Source: CALODP01 sp942492055 (GTDB taxonomy: Bacteria > Bacteroidota > Ignavibacteria > Ignavibacteriales > Melioribacteraceae). From it: 64,000 nucleotides of DNA. Position 1 is the first letter of the stretch, and each line of letters opens with the position of its first letter. The translations under genes and the position numbers were made by a program. Positions 1-10,100 of this stretch are shown one piece after another. The notes under the pieces are model-generated. The model made no database searches and was not told the origin of the DNA. It was given only the letters and a program-made list of their open reading frames with translations. Where the stretch lies: positions 62,001 through 126,000 of the forward strand of contig CALODP010000019.1 in assembly GCA_942492055.1 (NCBI GenBank), read 5' to 3'.

Positions 1-248
1 TTCATTAGAGTTTTTAACTCGAGTTGCTTGTATACAGCGTCCTTGCAAATCGAGATTCCTTCTTCCCAGAAAATGTCTTTATTTTCCGGATGAATATCAA
101 CCTGCCGGAAATATTTTTCCGATAGCAACTTGCTGTATTCTTCTCTCTCTCTCAAATGTCCTAAGTTAATAACTCCCTCAATACCGTTGGAATATTTCAC
201 ATTCAACTTCATATCTTCCAACGGAGTAACGGCTACTGGTATTGGCAT
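1..248 (-). CDS. DUF2442 domain protein (3' end cut by window)
   Basis: About 82 codons are visible on the minus strand before the window edge cuts off the end. The start ATG (248-246) overlaps the TAA of the upstream acyl-CoA dehydrogenase gene by one base, so the two are probably translated from one transcript. The protein resembles the small DUF2442 family: an N-terminal beta-strand block (KYSNGIEGVINL), then a hydrophobic turn, then the FWEEGISICKDAVYKQL block, which matches the family's W-x-x-G-x-D/S-x-C-x-D-x-x-Y signature. DUF2442 proteins are often encoded next to DUF4160 proteins and are suspected of toxin-antitoxin-like roles, but no function is established and no DUF4160 partner is visible here. 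Family assignment rests on motif recall only. Confidence 0.6.
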   Translation of the reverse strand, partial: MPIPVAVTPLEDMKLNVKYSNGIEGVINLGHLREREEYSKLLSEKYFRQVDIHPENKDIFWEEGISICKDAVYKQLELKTLM

Positions 249-1393
249 TATTTCCCTTTTAATAATTCACGAGCGATAACTAATTTTTGTACTTCCGAAG
301 TACCCTCGTAAATTTCGGTAATTTTTGCGTCTCTTAAAAATCTTTCTACCAAATATTCTCTTACATATCCGTATCCGCCGTGAATTTGTATAGCTTCAAG
401 GGCACATTCCACCGCAATCTTGGAAGAATAAAGCTTTGCCATCGCGGCTTCTTTGATGTAAACCTCTCCGGCGTCCTTCTTGGCGGCGGCCGATAAAGTG
501 AGTAACTTAGCGGCATCGATCTTTACTTTCATATCCGCCAGCTTAAATTGAATGGCCTGGTGATTGATTATTTCTGTGCCGAATGCCTTTCTCTCCTTAG
601 CGTATTTTAAGGAGGCGTCGAAACTGGCTTCAGCAATTCCTATAGCCTGCGAAGCTATCCCTATTCTCCCCCCGTTCAATGTGTTCATAGCGAAATTGAA
701 TCCCCGGCCAATCTCCCCTACAATATTCTTCCTGGAAACAACGCAACTTTCGAATAGTAGGGAACACGTATCGGAACTCTTTATCCCCAGCTTATCCTCA
801 AGCTTGCCGGTTTCAACACCTGGATAATCCTTCTCAACTATAAAGGCCGTTATCCCCTTGTGCTTCAAGGCCTTGTCGGTCTGAGCCATTACAAGATAAA
901 TATCTGCCGACTTACCGTTGGTAGTCCAATTCTTCAATCCGTTGATTACCCACGCATCCCCTTCTTTCTCTGCTATTGTCTGCTGCTGCGTAGCGTCACT
1001 TCCCGCTTCCGGTTCGGAGAGAGCAAAAGCACCTAGCTTGTGCCCGCCGGCCAGAGGCCTGAGGTACTTCTCCTTCTGATGCTCATTTCCATACTTTTCC
1101 AACCCGTAGCATACCAGTGAATTATTGACTGACATTATAACCCCGACACTGGCATCGATCTTTGAGATTTCTATCATGGCTAGAACATAGCTTATGGTAT
1201 CGAGCCCGGCACCACCGTATTCCGGCGACACCATCATCCCCATAAAACCAAGCTCCCCCATTTTCCGAATTATCTCACCGGGGAATTCGCTATTCTTGTC
1301 ACGCTCCACAGCCGTGGGAGCTATTTCGTTTCGGGCGAAGTCTCGCGCCGTCTGTTGAATCATCAATTGCTCTTCGGTAAAACTGAAATTCAT
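248..1393 (-). CDS. Acyl-CoA dehydrogenase (short/branched-chain type)
   Basis: FAD-dependent dehydrogenase that oxidises acyl-CoA to enoyl-CoA in the cytoplasm and passes electrons to electron-transfer flavoprotein. The 381-residue length is normal for the butyryl/short-chain class. The N-terminal helical domain carries EYGGAGLD, the middle beta domain has the FALSEPEAGSDA signature (about 130-140) and the NGLKNWTTNG segment, and the C-terminal helical domain ends in RDAKITEIYEGTSEVQ. The Glu of YEGTSE (about residue 363) is the usual catalytic base. The exact substrate (butyryl-, isovaleryl- or 2-methylbutyryl-CoA) cannot be fixed. No etfAB or other beta-oxidation gene is present in the window. 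It is followed with a 1-base overlap by the DUF2442 gene and diverges from rlmN. Confidence 0.93.
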   Translation of the reverse strand: MNFSFTEEQLMIQQTARDFARNEIAPTAVERDKNSEFPGEIIRKMGELGFMGMMVSPEYGGAGLDTISYVLAMIEISKIDASVGVIMSVNNSLVCYGLEKYGNEHQKEKYLRPLAGGHKLGAFALSEPEAGSDATQQQTIAEKEGDAWVINGLKNWTTNGKSADIYLVMAQTDKALKHKGITAFIVEKDYPGVETGKLEDKLGIKSSDTCSLLFESCVVSRKNIVGEIGRGFNFAMNTLNGGRIGIASQAIGIAEASFDASLKYAKERKAFGTEIINHQAIQFKLADMKVKIDAAKLLTLSAAAKKDAGEVYIKEAAMAKLYSSKIAVECALEAIQIHGGYGYVREYLVERFLRDAKITEIYEGTSEVQKLVIARELLKGK

Positions 1394-1514
1394 TTTGATA
1401 CCTCCGAATTATTATTATCGATTCCATACCATCAGCAACTAATAATCCTCCCGGAAAGTTCATCCGTAATTTTGCCCGAATAATTTTCCCAAGCCTTTAG
1501 TATATTTCGGGGTT

Positions 1515-2582
1515 ATGAAAATGAAAAATGATAAAATAGAATTAAACGGGATGACTCCAGAGATGATGAAGGAATATTTCCTTTCTATCGGCGAGAAGAA
1601 ATTCCGTGGTGAGCAAGTCTTTAACTGGATATACAACCATCTGGCTTTGGACTTCGACGAAATGCTGAATATTTCGAAAGGATTGCGGCAAAAGCTAAGT
1701 GATGGATGCGAGATTCATTCCCTCACGTTGGATAAAATTCAAAACTCGGTTTCCGGCACAAAGAAATATCTTCTTACCACCAAAGACGATAAGAAGATAG
1801 AGTCGGTTATAATTCCCGATAAAGATAGAAATACCCTTTGTATTTCTACGCAGGTAGGTTGCCCGCTCGATTGCAAATTTTGCGCTACCGGTCAACTTGG
1901 CTTCCGACGGAATCTTACAACCGGTGAGATAGTTGATCAATATCTTTTTGCGGCAAAGGATTGCGGCAAAGAGAGTGTTAAGAATATTGTTTATATGGGG
2001 ATGGGAGAGCCTCTTCTGAATTACGATGCTCTTATGACTTCGCTGAAAATATTCACAGCCGAAACGACCGAAACCATTAGCAGAAAGAGAATCACCGTAT
2101 CAACATCAGGAGTAGCCAATAGAATCAAGGATTTGGCTGATAGCGGCTTGCGGGTTAAGCTGGCTCTTTCGCTTCATTCATGTTTCGAGGATATTCGTTC
2201 CAAGATTATGCCCATAAATAATAAGTATTCCCTTGCTGATGTAGTGGACGCAGTTAAATACTACGCCCGAGAGACTAAAACCAGAATCACTTTCGAATAT
2301 ACAATGATGAAAGGGATTAACGACAGGTCGGAAGATTTGAAAGCCTTAACAAGATTGTGTAGCATTATTCCCTCGAAGGTGAATTTGATTCCCTTCAACA
2401 GTATTGCACATATGAATCCGAGTGGCATTTCCGCCGAGTTAGAGCCTACTCCTCCTGAGAAGTTCGAAGCATTCGCCAATAAGCTCAGAGATAAAAACAT
2501 TACTGTAATGGTTAGAGATACCCAGGGTGATGATATCGCGGCAGCATGCGGACAATTAGCCGCTAAAGATAAGTTGAATTAA
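1515..2582 (+). CDS. rlmN: Dual-specificity RNA methyltransferase RlmN
   Basis: Radical-SAM enzyme that methylates C2 of A2503 in 23S rRNA and of A37 in some tRNAs. The radical-SAM cluster motif CxxxCxxC is C116-C120-C123 in GCPLDCKFCATGQLG. The GMGEPLLNYD SAM-binding segment follows. The second catalytic Cys lies in DIAAACGQL near the C-terminus (about residue 345), with the first expected in the RlmN/Cfr fold. Length 355 fits the family. Translation probably starts at ATG 1515, although a second in-frame ATG lies two codons on. The gene diverges from the acyl-CoA dehydrogenase and is followed 16 bases later by a SpoU-type methyltransferase, so the pair probably forms an RNA-modification operon. 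RlmN is favoured over Cfr because the context is housekeeping. Confidence 0.95.
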   Translation: MKMKNDKIELNGMTPEMMKEYFLSIGEKKFRGEQVFNWIYNHLALDFDEMLNISKGLRQKLSDGCEIHSLTLDKIQNSVSGTKKYLLTTKDDKKIESVIIPDKDRNTLCISTQVGCPLDCKFCATGQLGFRRNLTTGEIVDQYLFAAKDCGKESVKNIVYMGMGEPLLNYDALMTSLKIFTAETTETISRKRITVSTSGVANRIKDLADSGLRVKLALSLHSCFEDIRSKIMPINNKYSLADVVDAVKYYARETKTRITFEYTMMKGINDRSEDLKALTRLCSIIPSKVNLIPFNSIAHMNPSGISAELEPTPPEKFEAFANKLRDKNITVMVRDTQGDDIAAACGQLAAKDKLN

Positions 2583-2598
2583 GTTTTACAGAAGGATT

Positions 2599-3135
2599 AT
2601 GAAAAAGTTAACACACAGCGAAATTTCAGAAAACAGATGTACCCTGGAAACAATAGACAAAGCAAATAAATTACCGGTTTACGTTCTGCTAAACAGCATC
2701 AGAAGCAGCTACAATGTTGGATCGGTTTTCAGAACTTCCGACGGAGCTATGATCGAGAAATTATATCTTTGCGGATATACTCCTCATCCTCCGAAAAAAG
2801 AGATTCTTAAAACCGCTTTGGGAGCTACCGAAAGTGTAAACTGGGAATACGCAGAAGATCCGAAAGAAGTTGTTCTGAAGCTGAAGGAACAAGGTGTTAA
2901 GATTTGCGCTTTGGAACAAACAAGCAATAGTATCCCCCACTACTCTGTTAATCCGGCCGATTTCCCATTGTGCGTAATAATAGGGAATGAAGTTTCCGGA
3001 GTCGATCAGGAGCTGATAGACCTTTGCGATTTCTCGATAGAGATTCCTCAATACGGAATCAAGCAATCGTTGAATGTGGCAGTGGCTTACGGAATTTCGA
3101 TCTTTGAGCTTCGCAAAATTTACGATCTCGCGTAA
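2599..3135 (+). CDS. SpoU/TrmH-family RNA 2'-O-methyltransferase
   Basis: SAM-dependent ribose 2'-O-methyltransferase of the SPOUT superfamily acting on tRNA or rRNA. All three family motifs are present: motif 1 NSIRSSYNVGSVFRTSDG near residue 35, motif 2 CVIIGNEVSGVDQEL near 122, and motif 3 IPQYGIKQSLNVAVAYGI near 150. These form the trefoil-knot cofactor site. At 178 residues it is a minimal catalytic domain without an N-terminal substrate-binding extension, like short TrmH/TrmL-type proteins. The substrate position cannot be assigned. It lies directly downstream of rlmN. Its 3' end faces the AlbA-like regulator gene across the 21-bp palindromic repeat array. Confidence 0.88.
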   Translation: MKKLTHSEISENRCTLETIDKANKLPVYVLLNSIRSSYNVGSVFRTSDGAMIEKLYLCGYTPHPPKKEILKTALGATESVNWEYAEDPKEVVLKLKEQGVKICALEQTSNSIPHYSVNPADFPLCVIIGNEVSGVDQELIDLCDFSIEIPQYGIKQSLNVAVAYGISIFELRKIYDLA

Positions 3136-3351
3136 TCCGATAAGAAGCCAATTCAAAACCATTATTGAGCACCGTATGTGTGGTATTATATTTACTCATG
3201 TAATCATGCGGTGTTTTGATATTATTCCGTCAAGTTGCCATCATTCCCTTCCCGGGATTCCTCCTCAAAAACGTAATCGCAAAGGAAAGCAATATCCTTT
3301 ATAACAAATCCCGGTTACTTGAAAGGCTCTTCTGCACCGATTTCTCCTTCA

Positions 3352-3699
3352 AGTAAACAAAGATGAGGCTAGAGTAAACCGATTTCTCTATAAAGTAAGC
3401 TGATTTCTGTATAGAGTAACAGAGATTCTCCTTAGAGTAAATGAATTTCTCTATAAAGTAACTGAAATTGAGTATGGAGTAACAGAAATTCTCTATGATG
3501 TAACTGAAATTGAGTATAGAGTAACGTTACTCTATACGTAATTTCCTTTACTCTAAGAACAAATTTACTTACTCTATTGAAAATTTTGTTTACTCTATAG
3601 AAAAAGTCTCTTACTTCAAGCTAAAATTTCCTTACATCATAGGAAATCCCATTTACTCTATAAGAAAATTTATTTACACCGGAATCATTTTCCTTTACT
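3352..3699. repeat. Two-armed palindromic array of 21-bp repeats (9 + 9 boxes)
   Basis: The 733-base gap 3136-3868 between convergent genes holds no gene. Its core is a strict 21-bp array. The box AGTAA (once TGTAA), usually in the context TAGAGTAA, begins at 3352, 3373, 3394, 3415, 3436, 3457, 3478, 3499 and 3520. The inverse box TTACT (twice TTACA) begins at 3527, 3548, 3569, 3590, 3611, 3632, 3653, 3674 and 3695. There are nine boxes per arm with no indel. The arms meet at a perfect 24-bp palindrome, 3514-3537, centred between 3525 and 3526. Sequence between boxes is much less conserved and often contains GAAATT or its complement. Stop codons recur in the boxes, so it is not coding. Flanks 3136-3351 and 3700-3868 show nothing recognisable. 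Function unknown; candidates are a protein-binding array, a cruciform or a bidirectional terminator. Confidence 0.93.
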
Positions 3700-3868
3700 T
3701 TGGTGTGAATCCAATGGAGTCTGCTTAATTCAACAGGGATTGTGAAATTGTGAATGGAGAAAACGTATAATATCTTGCGCCTATGTGCTTAAATATTCGG
3801 CCGGAATCCATTTGCTACCGAGATACCGGCATCCGGAGAAGGTCGGGGCGCCTCATCTTGGGAGATTA

Positions 3869-4528
3869 TCAGAATCCGGTTTGGGAAAAGAAATTCTCTC
3901 CGTTATCTTTAGTATGAATCAGCAGCATATTTGCGCGTACTAGTTTGATAAGAGTTCTCGAGGCGCGTCGGTTGGAGATATTGGCAGCTTTGCCAAGCTC
4001 CTTCACGGTGATGGTTTCGTTCTTTTCGAGATATTCAAAAACAATTTTTTCTTCTTTACCGATCTGATAATGGACAAGTGGTGTTTCGTTGCTACTGGCT
4101 TGCAGAATTTTTATCATCTCTTTACTTGCCGGCACGCTCTTATCGTTTATGCGAACGTAGACTTCGGCAGTGTTCAGATTAAGTTCCGGCATGTAATCCT
4201 GAATTCTGTGCGGTTTATAATCGGATTCGAATATTTCGGCAATTACAATCTCTTTACCGAATAATTCAACGTAGTGAAGTTTGTAATCAATGGCAGGCTC
4301 GCAATATCTCTCGGCGGTTTCTTTAAGGAGGCCGGCTTCCCCTTTTTCGCTTTCAACACCGTAGACCGATCCGTCGTCGTCAATGCCGACAATAAGAAAA
4401 CCTCCTTTGGTATTTGCGAAGGCTAATATCTCTTTGGCAATCTTTTCGTGAGAGGAGAAGCGCTGTTTGAATTCCGTATTAAGCCCTTCCCCTTTTTCGA
4501 TAAGTGCCAGCAGTTCTTTTTCGGTCAT
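3869..4528 (-). CDS. AlbA-type (Schlafen-like) domain protein with winged helix
   Basis: A 219-residue protein with an N-terminal AlbA_2 domain (PF04326, formerly 'divergent AAA'), seen as EGLNTEFKQRF, then ILAFANTKGGFLIVGIDDDG and YVRINDKSVPAS near residue 130. A C-terminal winged-helix part (ITVKELGKAANISNRRASRTL) fits DNA binding. The family is usually annotated as a predicted transcriptional regulator or nucleic-acid-binding protein, and no ligand or target is known. It is the last gene of a reverse-strand run secA-glnB-TPR lipoprotein-this gene, 17 bases downstream of the lipoprotein gene. Its 3' end faces the palindromic array at 3352-3699. Confidence is good for the domain and low for any specific role. 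Confidence 0.8.
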   Translation of the reverse strand: MTEKELLALIEKGEGLNTEFKQRFSSHEKIAKEILAFANTKGGFLIVGIDDDGSVYGVESEKGEAGLLKETAERYCEPAIDYKLHYVELFGKEIVIAEIFESDYKPHRIQDYMPELNLNTAEVYVRINDKSVPASKEMIKILQASSNETPLVHYQIGKEEKIVFEYLEKNETITVKELGKAANISNRRASRTLIKLVRANMLLIHTKDNGENFFSQTGF

Positions 4529-4545
4529 ACGTTTCTGTCTTTTAG

Positions 4546-6741
4546 CTATCTTAAATCTTTTCGATTCCCTTTGGAGGTATCGGCTTTCTCTTCCTTTATG
4601 GCTTCCGGTTTCAGATTCTCTGCAGGGTTCGCGATCTTTGTAGAATCGGAAACAACTGTCGAATCGGTTGCGGGAGTTTCGGGCACAATCAAACCGGTTG
4701 CCAGACTATCGGCATGAAGACTATCGCGCAAAGCTTTTTCCACGGCAATAATGGAATCTTGTACTTCTTTCTTTCGTCTTTTGAAAAACTTAAGTCTCTT
4801 ATCAATATCACGAGTATAAGAAGATTTATCGAACTTAGCAGCCAGAGTATCGTAGAACTTCACCGCTGAATCGGGCATTTCAAGCTTGTTCTCGAGAATC
4901 CACCCGGAAGTATATAACGCTTTCGGATATAAGGGGGATTCGGGATATTTTTTTGTAATTTCGCGAAGCACAGGAAGTGCTTCTTCGTATTTTCCGGAAT
5001 CCATTTTAGCTTCTGCGGCCAGAAACTCAATATTGGCGGGGTCTTCGCTTATTTCAATTTTCTCGAGACCAAGTTTTTCGGCAGCCGCGTTTACGATAGG
5101 ATCCCCTTTGTAGTTTTCATATATATCCGTAAAAATGCCATTTGCCTTTTCATCTTCATCAACCGAAAGATAATAACTTCCCAGAGCGAAGAGGGTCTTA
5201 GCATGAAGAATAGTATTCGGATAAACTTCCAGAATCTCTTTGTAATAGAAGAAAGCGGAATCCGGTTCTTCCAATTCGTCGAAATAAACATTGGCAAGCT
5301 CATACTCGTTTGATACGATTCTGTAGATCAACGTATCGCGACTCAGAGCGGGAATGGCGGGAGCTTCCGGAAAAGGAGGTTTCTCTGCATAAACAAATCC
5401 GGCCTTCTGATTTTGAGTTCCTCTTCTGCCACGAGTTGTGGTTCTAGTAGCAGGTTTTTGTTCCTTCTCTTTATCATCGTCATCGTTATTCAACTTTTGC
5501 TTGTCGTCCCAAACCTTTTGAGCAGAATCTTTTCTGGCTATATAATTAGCATAAATAACAGAGTCTCTTAGAAAAGCGGTTGAGTCGGTAACATAGCTGA
5601 GTTCTCTTTTGAATTTACTCATATTATTATAGGCATCGTTTCGCCTAGTAATAATCTGCGCTCTTCCGGCTGCTCTCGCTTTGATTTCGTTAGGAGCTTT
5701 AGAACTTGTAACCCCTTCGTATAGGAACTTAGCGCTGTCGAAATCAGCATATACTACTTCCATAATCTCGGCGTGTAGAAATTTGGCTTGGCCGGCGCTT
5801 TCTTCATTGGAATAAGCAGTATCGACCAAAAAGAGTTGCTCAATTGCTTCTTCGTATTTCCCTTGTATATAAAGGTTATTCCCGATTTCCAACTCTATTT
5901 CGCCCCAGCTTTTCTTATACTTTTCCTCTTCTTTAAGATCACGCAAGATTCTCAATCCGAGATCTCCTTTGCCAATCCGTTTCAAGACGGAAGCGTAAGC
6001 GATGTTACTGCTCAGATCAACACCGAAATCGGTAGAAGCATCAGCAGCCGCAAGATATTGTTCGGCGGCTTCTTCGTACTTTTCTTGTTCTTCGTATAGC
6101 CGGCCGAGCTCGAATCTGATTTGTGCCGTTACTTCATCGTCATCGGAGAAGGCAAGCATTTCATTTATAAGCTTAATAGCCTTGGAATCTTCCTTTTTGT
6201 AGAGATAATAACTTACTTCGGTTCTGTAGGCTTCCAAAAGGATTTCAGGTTCATCTTCCCTAACAGCCATTGACTTGAGAGAATCGAGTACACTCAAACC
6301 GGTATCGAAGTTTCTCATTTGTAATTCGGAGCGACTCATCCACAAGAGGTTTTCCAAACGATGTTCCGTTTCGTAAAGCCTGGCCAGCTCTTTGAATTTT
6401 CTTAAAGCCCTGGAGTATTGTCCTTTATGGTAAAATGCTTTTCCTATCATAAAGAGAGCGTCGTCAAAGAAATCAGATTCTTTATGGAACTGAAGAATCT
6501 TTGAGCATTTTTCTATTACTTTGTCCAAAGGCTTATTGGCATTTCCCTTAATCTTTTGCTCCTTAAAAGCAAAATAATCGTTTTGGTTCTCCTTGAGGAT
6601 AATCTCTTCCGCCTCCATATAGCTTTGCTTGGCGTTATAATAGCGGTTAAAATAGGCGGTGAAGTTGTCCCAAACACCGCAACCTTGGAAAGTTAATAGA
6701 ATAATAAGTGGAAATATTAACTTGACTGCTCTTCTTTTCAT
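4546..6741 (-). CDS. Large TPR lipoprotein, candidate PorW/SprE-like T9SS component
   Basis: A 731-residue protein with a lipoprotein signal (LIILLTFQGC, lipidated Cys about residue 21) and at least eight degenerate TPR hairpins, for example FDDALFMIGKAFYHKGQYSRAL and ALFALGSYYLSVDEDEKA. A Ser/Thr/Glu-rich disordered tail follows (about 660-731). The start of the mature part (WDNFTAYFNRYYNAKQSY) and the overall layout of lipid anchor, TPRs and flexible tail resemble PorW/SprE, outer-membrane lipoproteins of the type IX secretion system. A T9SS client is encoded at 53303-55699, so the machinery must exist somewhere in this genome. The PorW link is inference from layout; a generic TPR lipoprotein is the alternative. 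It lies in the secA-glnB run, 30 bases after glnB. Confidence 0.75.
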   Translation of the reverse strand: MKRRAVKLIFPLIILLTFQGCGVWDNFTAYFNRYYNAKQSYMEAEEIILKENQNDYFAFKEQKIKGNANKPLDKVIEKCSKILQFHKESDFFDDALFMIGKAFYHKGQYSRALRKFKELARLYETEHRLENLLWMSRSELQMRNFDTGLSVLDSLKSMAVREDEPEILLEAYRTEVSYYLYKKEDSKAIKLINEMLAFSDDDEVTAQIRFELGRLYEEQEKYEEAAEQYLAAADASTDFGVDLSSNIAYASVLKRIGKGDLGLRILRDLKEEEKYKKSWGEIELEIGNNLYIQGKYEEAIEQLFLVDTAYSNEESAGQAKFLHAEIMEVVYADFDSAKFLYEGVTSSKAPNEIKARAAGRAQIITRRNDAYNNMSKFKRELSYVTDSTAFLRDSVIYANYIARKDSAQKVWDDKQKLNNDDDDKEKEQKPATRTTTRGRRGTQNQKAGFVYAEKPPFPEAPAIPALSRDTLIYRIVSNEYELANVYFDELEEPDSAFFYYKEILEVYPNTILHAKTLFALGSYYLSVDEDEKANGIFTDIYENYKGDPIVNAAAEKLGLEKIEISEDPANIEFLAAEAKMDSGKYEEALPVLREITKKYPESPLYPKALYTSGWILENKLEMPDSAVKFYDTLAAKFDKSSYTRDIDKRLKFFKRRKKEVQDSIIAVEKALRDSLHADSLATGLIVPETPATDSTVVSDSTKIANPAENLKPEAIKEEKADTSKGNRKDLR

Positions 6742-6771
6742 AAATTATGTATGCTTAAGATTATTGATAAA

Positions 6772-7110
6772 TTATAAGGCGCCAGGACCCGATTCATCGG
6801 TTCGGATACGAATAGCGTCTTGCACATCGGAGATAAAGATCTTTCCGTCCCCGACCTGACCGGTTTTGGCTGTCCTTAATATAGCGTCAACGACCTTCTC
6901 TGCGAGAGGGTCGTCAACAACAATTTCTATTTTCAATTTCGGAACGAACTCGATTTGATATTCGCTTCCTCTGTATGTTTCCGTGTGTCCTTTTTGGCGC
7001 CCGTATCCACGCACTTCCGAAATTGTAAGTCCGTGAATTCCTTCTTCCAAAAGAGCTTCTTTAACTTCATCTAGCTTAAAAGGGCGAATTATAGCTTCGA
7101 TTTTCTTCAT
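6772..7110 (-). CDS. glnB: Nitrogen regulatory protein P-II
   Basis: Trimeric PII signal protein (112 residues, the normal length) that senses 2-oxoglutarate and ATP/ADP and controls glutamine synthetase modification and nitrogen regulators. The T-loop GHTETYRGSEY places Tyr51, the uridylylation site of proteobacterial PII, in the expected position. The B- and C-loop signatures GKIFISDVQDAIRIRTDE and the N-terminal KKIEAIIRPFKLDEV are both intact. It lies between secA (11 bases upstream) and the TPR lipoprotein gene. No amtB is adjacent, so GlnB is favoured over GlnK, although the two cannot be separated on sequence alone. glnE, a classical PII partner enzyme, starts 3.3 kb away, divergent from this run. 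Confidence 0.93.
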   Translation of the reverse strand: MKKIEAIIRPFKLDEVKEALLEEGIHGLTISEVRGYGRQKGHTETYRGSEYQIEFVPKLKIEIVVDDPLAEKVVDAILRTAKTGQVGDGKIFISDVQDAIRIRTDESGPGAL

Positions 7111-7121
7111 CTATTACCCCG

Positions 7122-10100
7122 TTACCCGTTTTTGCCATGACAATGTTTGTATTTTTTTCCGCTTCCGCAAGGGCAAGGATCGTTTCTACCAACCCGATCT
7201 TCAACTCTGATCGGTTGTTGTTTCCCTCGTTTACCCCCTTCATCTTCGGAGGATTGACCTTGCAAGCCCATATTAGTAGAGCCTTCCTTGACAGTAGTAA
7301 TTCGTTGCGGTCTTCTGGCTCTTCTTTGTTGCACTTCTTCAGGAGCATGAGGCCAAAACTTGAAACAGAAAGATACCACACCGTTTCTTATCTGTTCGAG
7401 TAAAGAGACAAAGAGATGGAAAGCCTCTCCCTTGTACTCAAGCAAAGGATCTTTTTGCCCGTAAGCTCTAAGCCCGATACCTTCTTTAAGATCGTCCATT
7501 TCGCGAAGATGTTCTTTCCATTTTTCATCTATCACACTAAGGACAGCGTATCTTTCGAGGCGCGCCATAAGCTCGGAAGAAATCATTTCTTCTTTCTTCT
7601 CGTAGAAATCTTTTGCCGCTTCCATTATTTTCTCTTTCAACCCGTCTCTACCGAGTTTCTGGAAAACATCCGGCTCAACGTTGAAATCGATCAAGAGATT
7701 ATGCATTAAATCGGCGCGTAATTGCTCTATCAACGCTTCTTCGTAATATTTATCAAGCAGAGAATCTATATACTCTTCAAGGTTATCGTATATAGCTTCT
7801 TTCAAGCGTTCTCCTTCGAGAGCTTGTTTTCTTCTGGAATAGATAACTTCTCTTTGTTGGTTCATAACATTATCAAATTCCAAAAGACGCTTTCTGATGG
7901 CGAAGTTATTCTCTTCAACTTTTTTCTGAGCTCTCTCAACAGACTTGGTAATCATAGGATGCTGAATAGCTTCCCCTTCTTCCATTCCCAAACGTCCCAT
8001 TACATTGGTAATTCTGTCACTACCGAAAAGACGCATCAAATCGTCTTCGAGAGAGATAAAGAATTTAGAAGTACCCGGATCCCCTTGACGACCGGCACGA
8101 CCACGCAACTGTCTATCAATACGGCGGGACTCATGTCTTTCCGTACCCAAAATATAAAGACCGCCAAGATCTTTGATACCGGCACCAAGTTTAATGTCAG
8201 TACCACGACCGGCCATGTTTGTAGCAATGGTAATAGCTCCGGGCTGACCGGCAAAGGCAACAATCTCAGCCTCGCTTTGATGTTGTTTGGCGTTCAATAC
8301 ATTGTGCGGAATGCCTTGTCGTTTCAACATTCTACTAAGAGTTTCGGAAACTTCCACACTGGTTGTACCAACCAATACCGGACGTTTTTCTTCGCGAAGT
8401 TCTTTAACTTTTTCAATAACCGCATTGAACTTCTCACGCTTGGTTTTGTAGATTGAGTCTTCCGCGTCATCTCTGGAGATTGGTCGGTTAGTAGGAATAA
8501 CAACTACTTCCAATTTATATATTTCGAAGAACTCACCTTCTTCGGTTTCCGCAGTACCGGTCATACCGGCTAACTTTTTATAAAGACGGAAATAATTCTG
8601 CAAAGTGATAGTAGCTAAAGTCTGTGTATCTTTCTCTACCTTTACATTCTCTTTAGCCTCAATAGCCTGATGCAATCCGTCGGAGTATCTTCTACCGGGA
8701 AGAACACGGCCGGTAAATTCATCAACGATAGCGATTTTGCCATCTTCGGTAATAACGTATTCATCATCTTTCGAAAACAATGTGTAAGCCTTCAAAAGCT
8801 GATTCAAAGTATGAATTCTATCACTTCTCTCACCATAGGTATGATAGAGAGAATCTCTCATTTTAATTTTTTCATCATCTGCAATAGAAGGATCATTTTC
8901 TATCTTGCTGATCTCTGTTCCCAAATCGGGCAATACGAAAAACTCTTTCCCTTCTGCAGAACCGGAGGCCAATTCCTCACGACCTTTTTCGGTAAGATCG
9001 ATCGAGTTCATTTTCTCATCGATTGCGAAATAGAGTTCTTCATCTATTTCAGGCATTCTCTTGGCGTTATCCCTAAGAAAATCCAATTCGGTAGTTTGCA
9101 ATAATTTTTTATAATCCGGTTCCCCGAGAAGTTTGATAAGCTTTTTGTTTTTCGGAAAACCTCTGAAGGCTCTTAGTAAAGTAACGCCTGCTTGATTCTT
9201 GTCCCCGCCGTTTGTCAAAATATCTTCGGCTTCTTGAACAAGCTTAGCTACAAGCTGCGATTGTTTTTTGAAAAGTCTTTCGACCTTCGGCTTCATTTCG
9301 TAGAACTTATGCTCATCAGATTCAACCGGGCCGGAAATAATCAATGGTGTTCTGGCTTCATCAATAAGAACGGAGTCTACCTCATCCACAATAGCGTAAT
9401 TGTGTTTTCTCTGCACACAATTCTCTTTGCTAATAGCCATATTATCGCGGAGATAATCGAAACCGAATTCGTTGTTTGTACCGTAAGTAATATCGTAGTT
9501 GTATATTTCTTTTCTTTGTTCGGGAGCCATTGTGTTAATAATACATCCGACAGATAAGTCGTGGTATTTATAAATCTCCCCCATCCACTCACTATCACGT
9601 TTTGCCAAATAATCGTTCACGGTAACAACGTGTACTCCACGGCCCGTCAATGCGTTCAAATAAATAGGAAGAGTTGCAACAAGAGTTTTACCTTCACCGG
9701 TAGCCATCTCCGCTATTTTCCCCTGATGCAAAACTATACCACCAATAAGCTGTACATCATAAGGGATCATATCCCAAGTAACTGAAGCACCGGCTACATC
9801 ATAGGTTTTACCGACCAAACGGCGGCATGTATCCTTAACAACCGCATAAGCTTGAGGGAGAATTTCATCAAGAATCTCCTCATATCGTTCGGTTAACTCA
9901 TCTTCGAGTTTATCTACCTCATCATATATAGCATTTCGATCATCATCGATAACATCTGCTTTTAATTTATCTTTAAGACTTTGGATTTTATCACGTAGTT
10001 CTTTGGTCTCTTCTGCTATTTTTTCCTTGAACTCTATAGTCTTTCCACGAAGCTCATCATCCGATAAAGTCTCTAATTTCGCGTATTCCTCATTAATCTC

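Noticed and set aside
3352..3699. Iteron-type replication origin or CRISPR array
   Set aside because: No replication initiator gene or DnaA-box cluster is nearby, units lack unique spacers, boxes are short and arms are inverted, so neither class fits.
7416..9785. Several forward open frames of 70-240 codons opposite secA
   Set aside because: They are antisense shadows of an unmistakable secA and show no family features.
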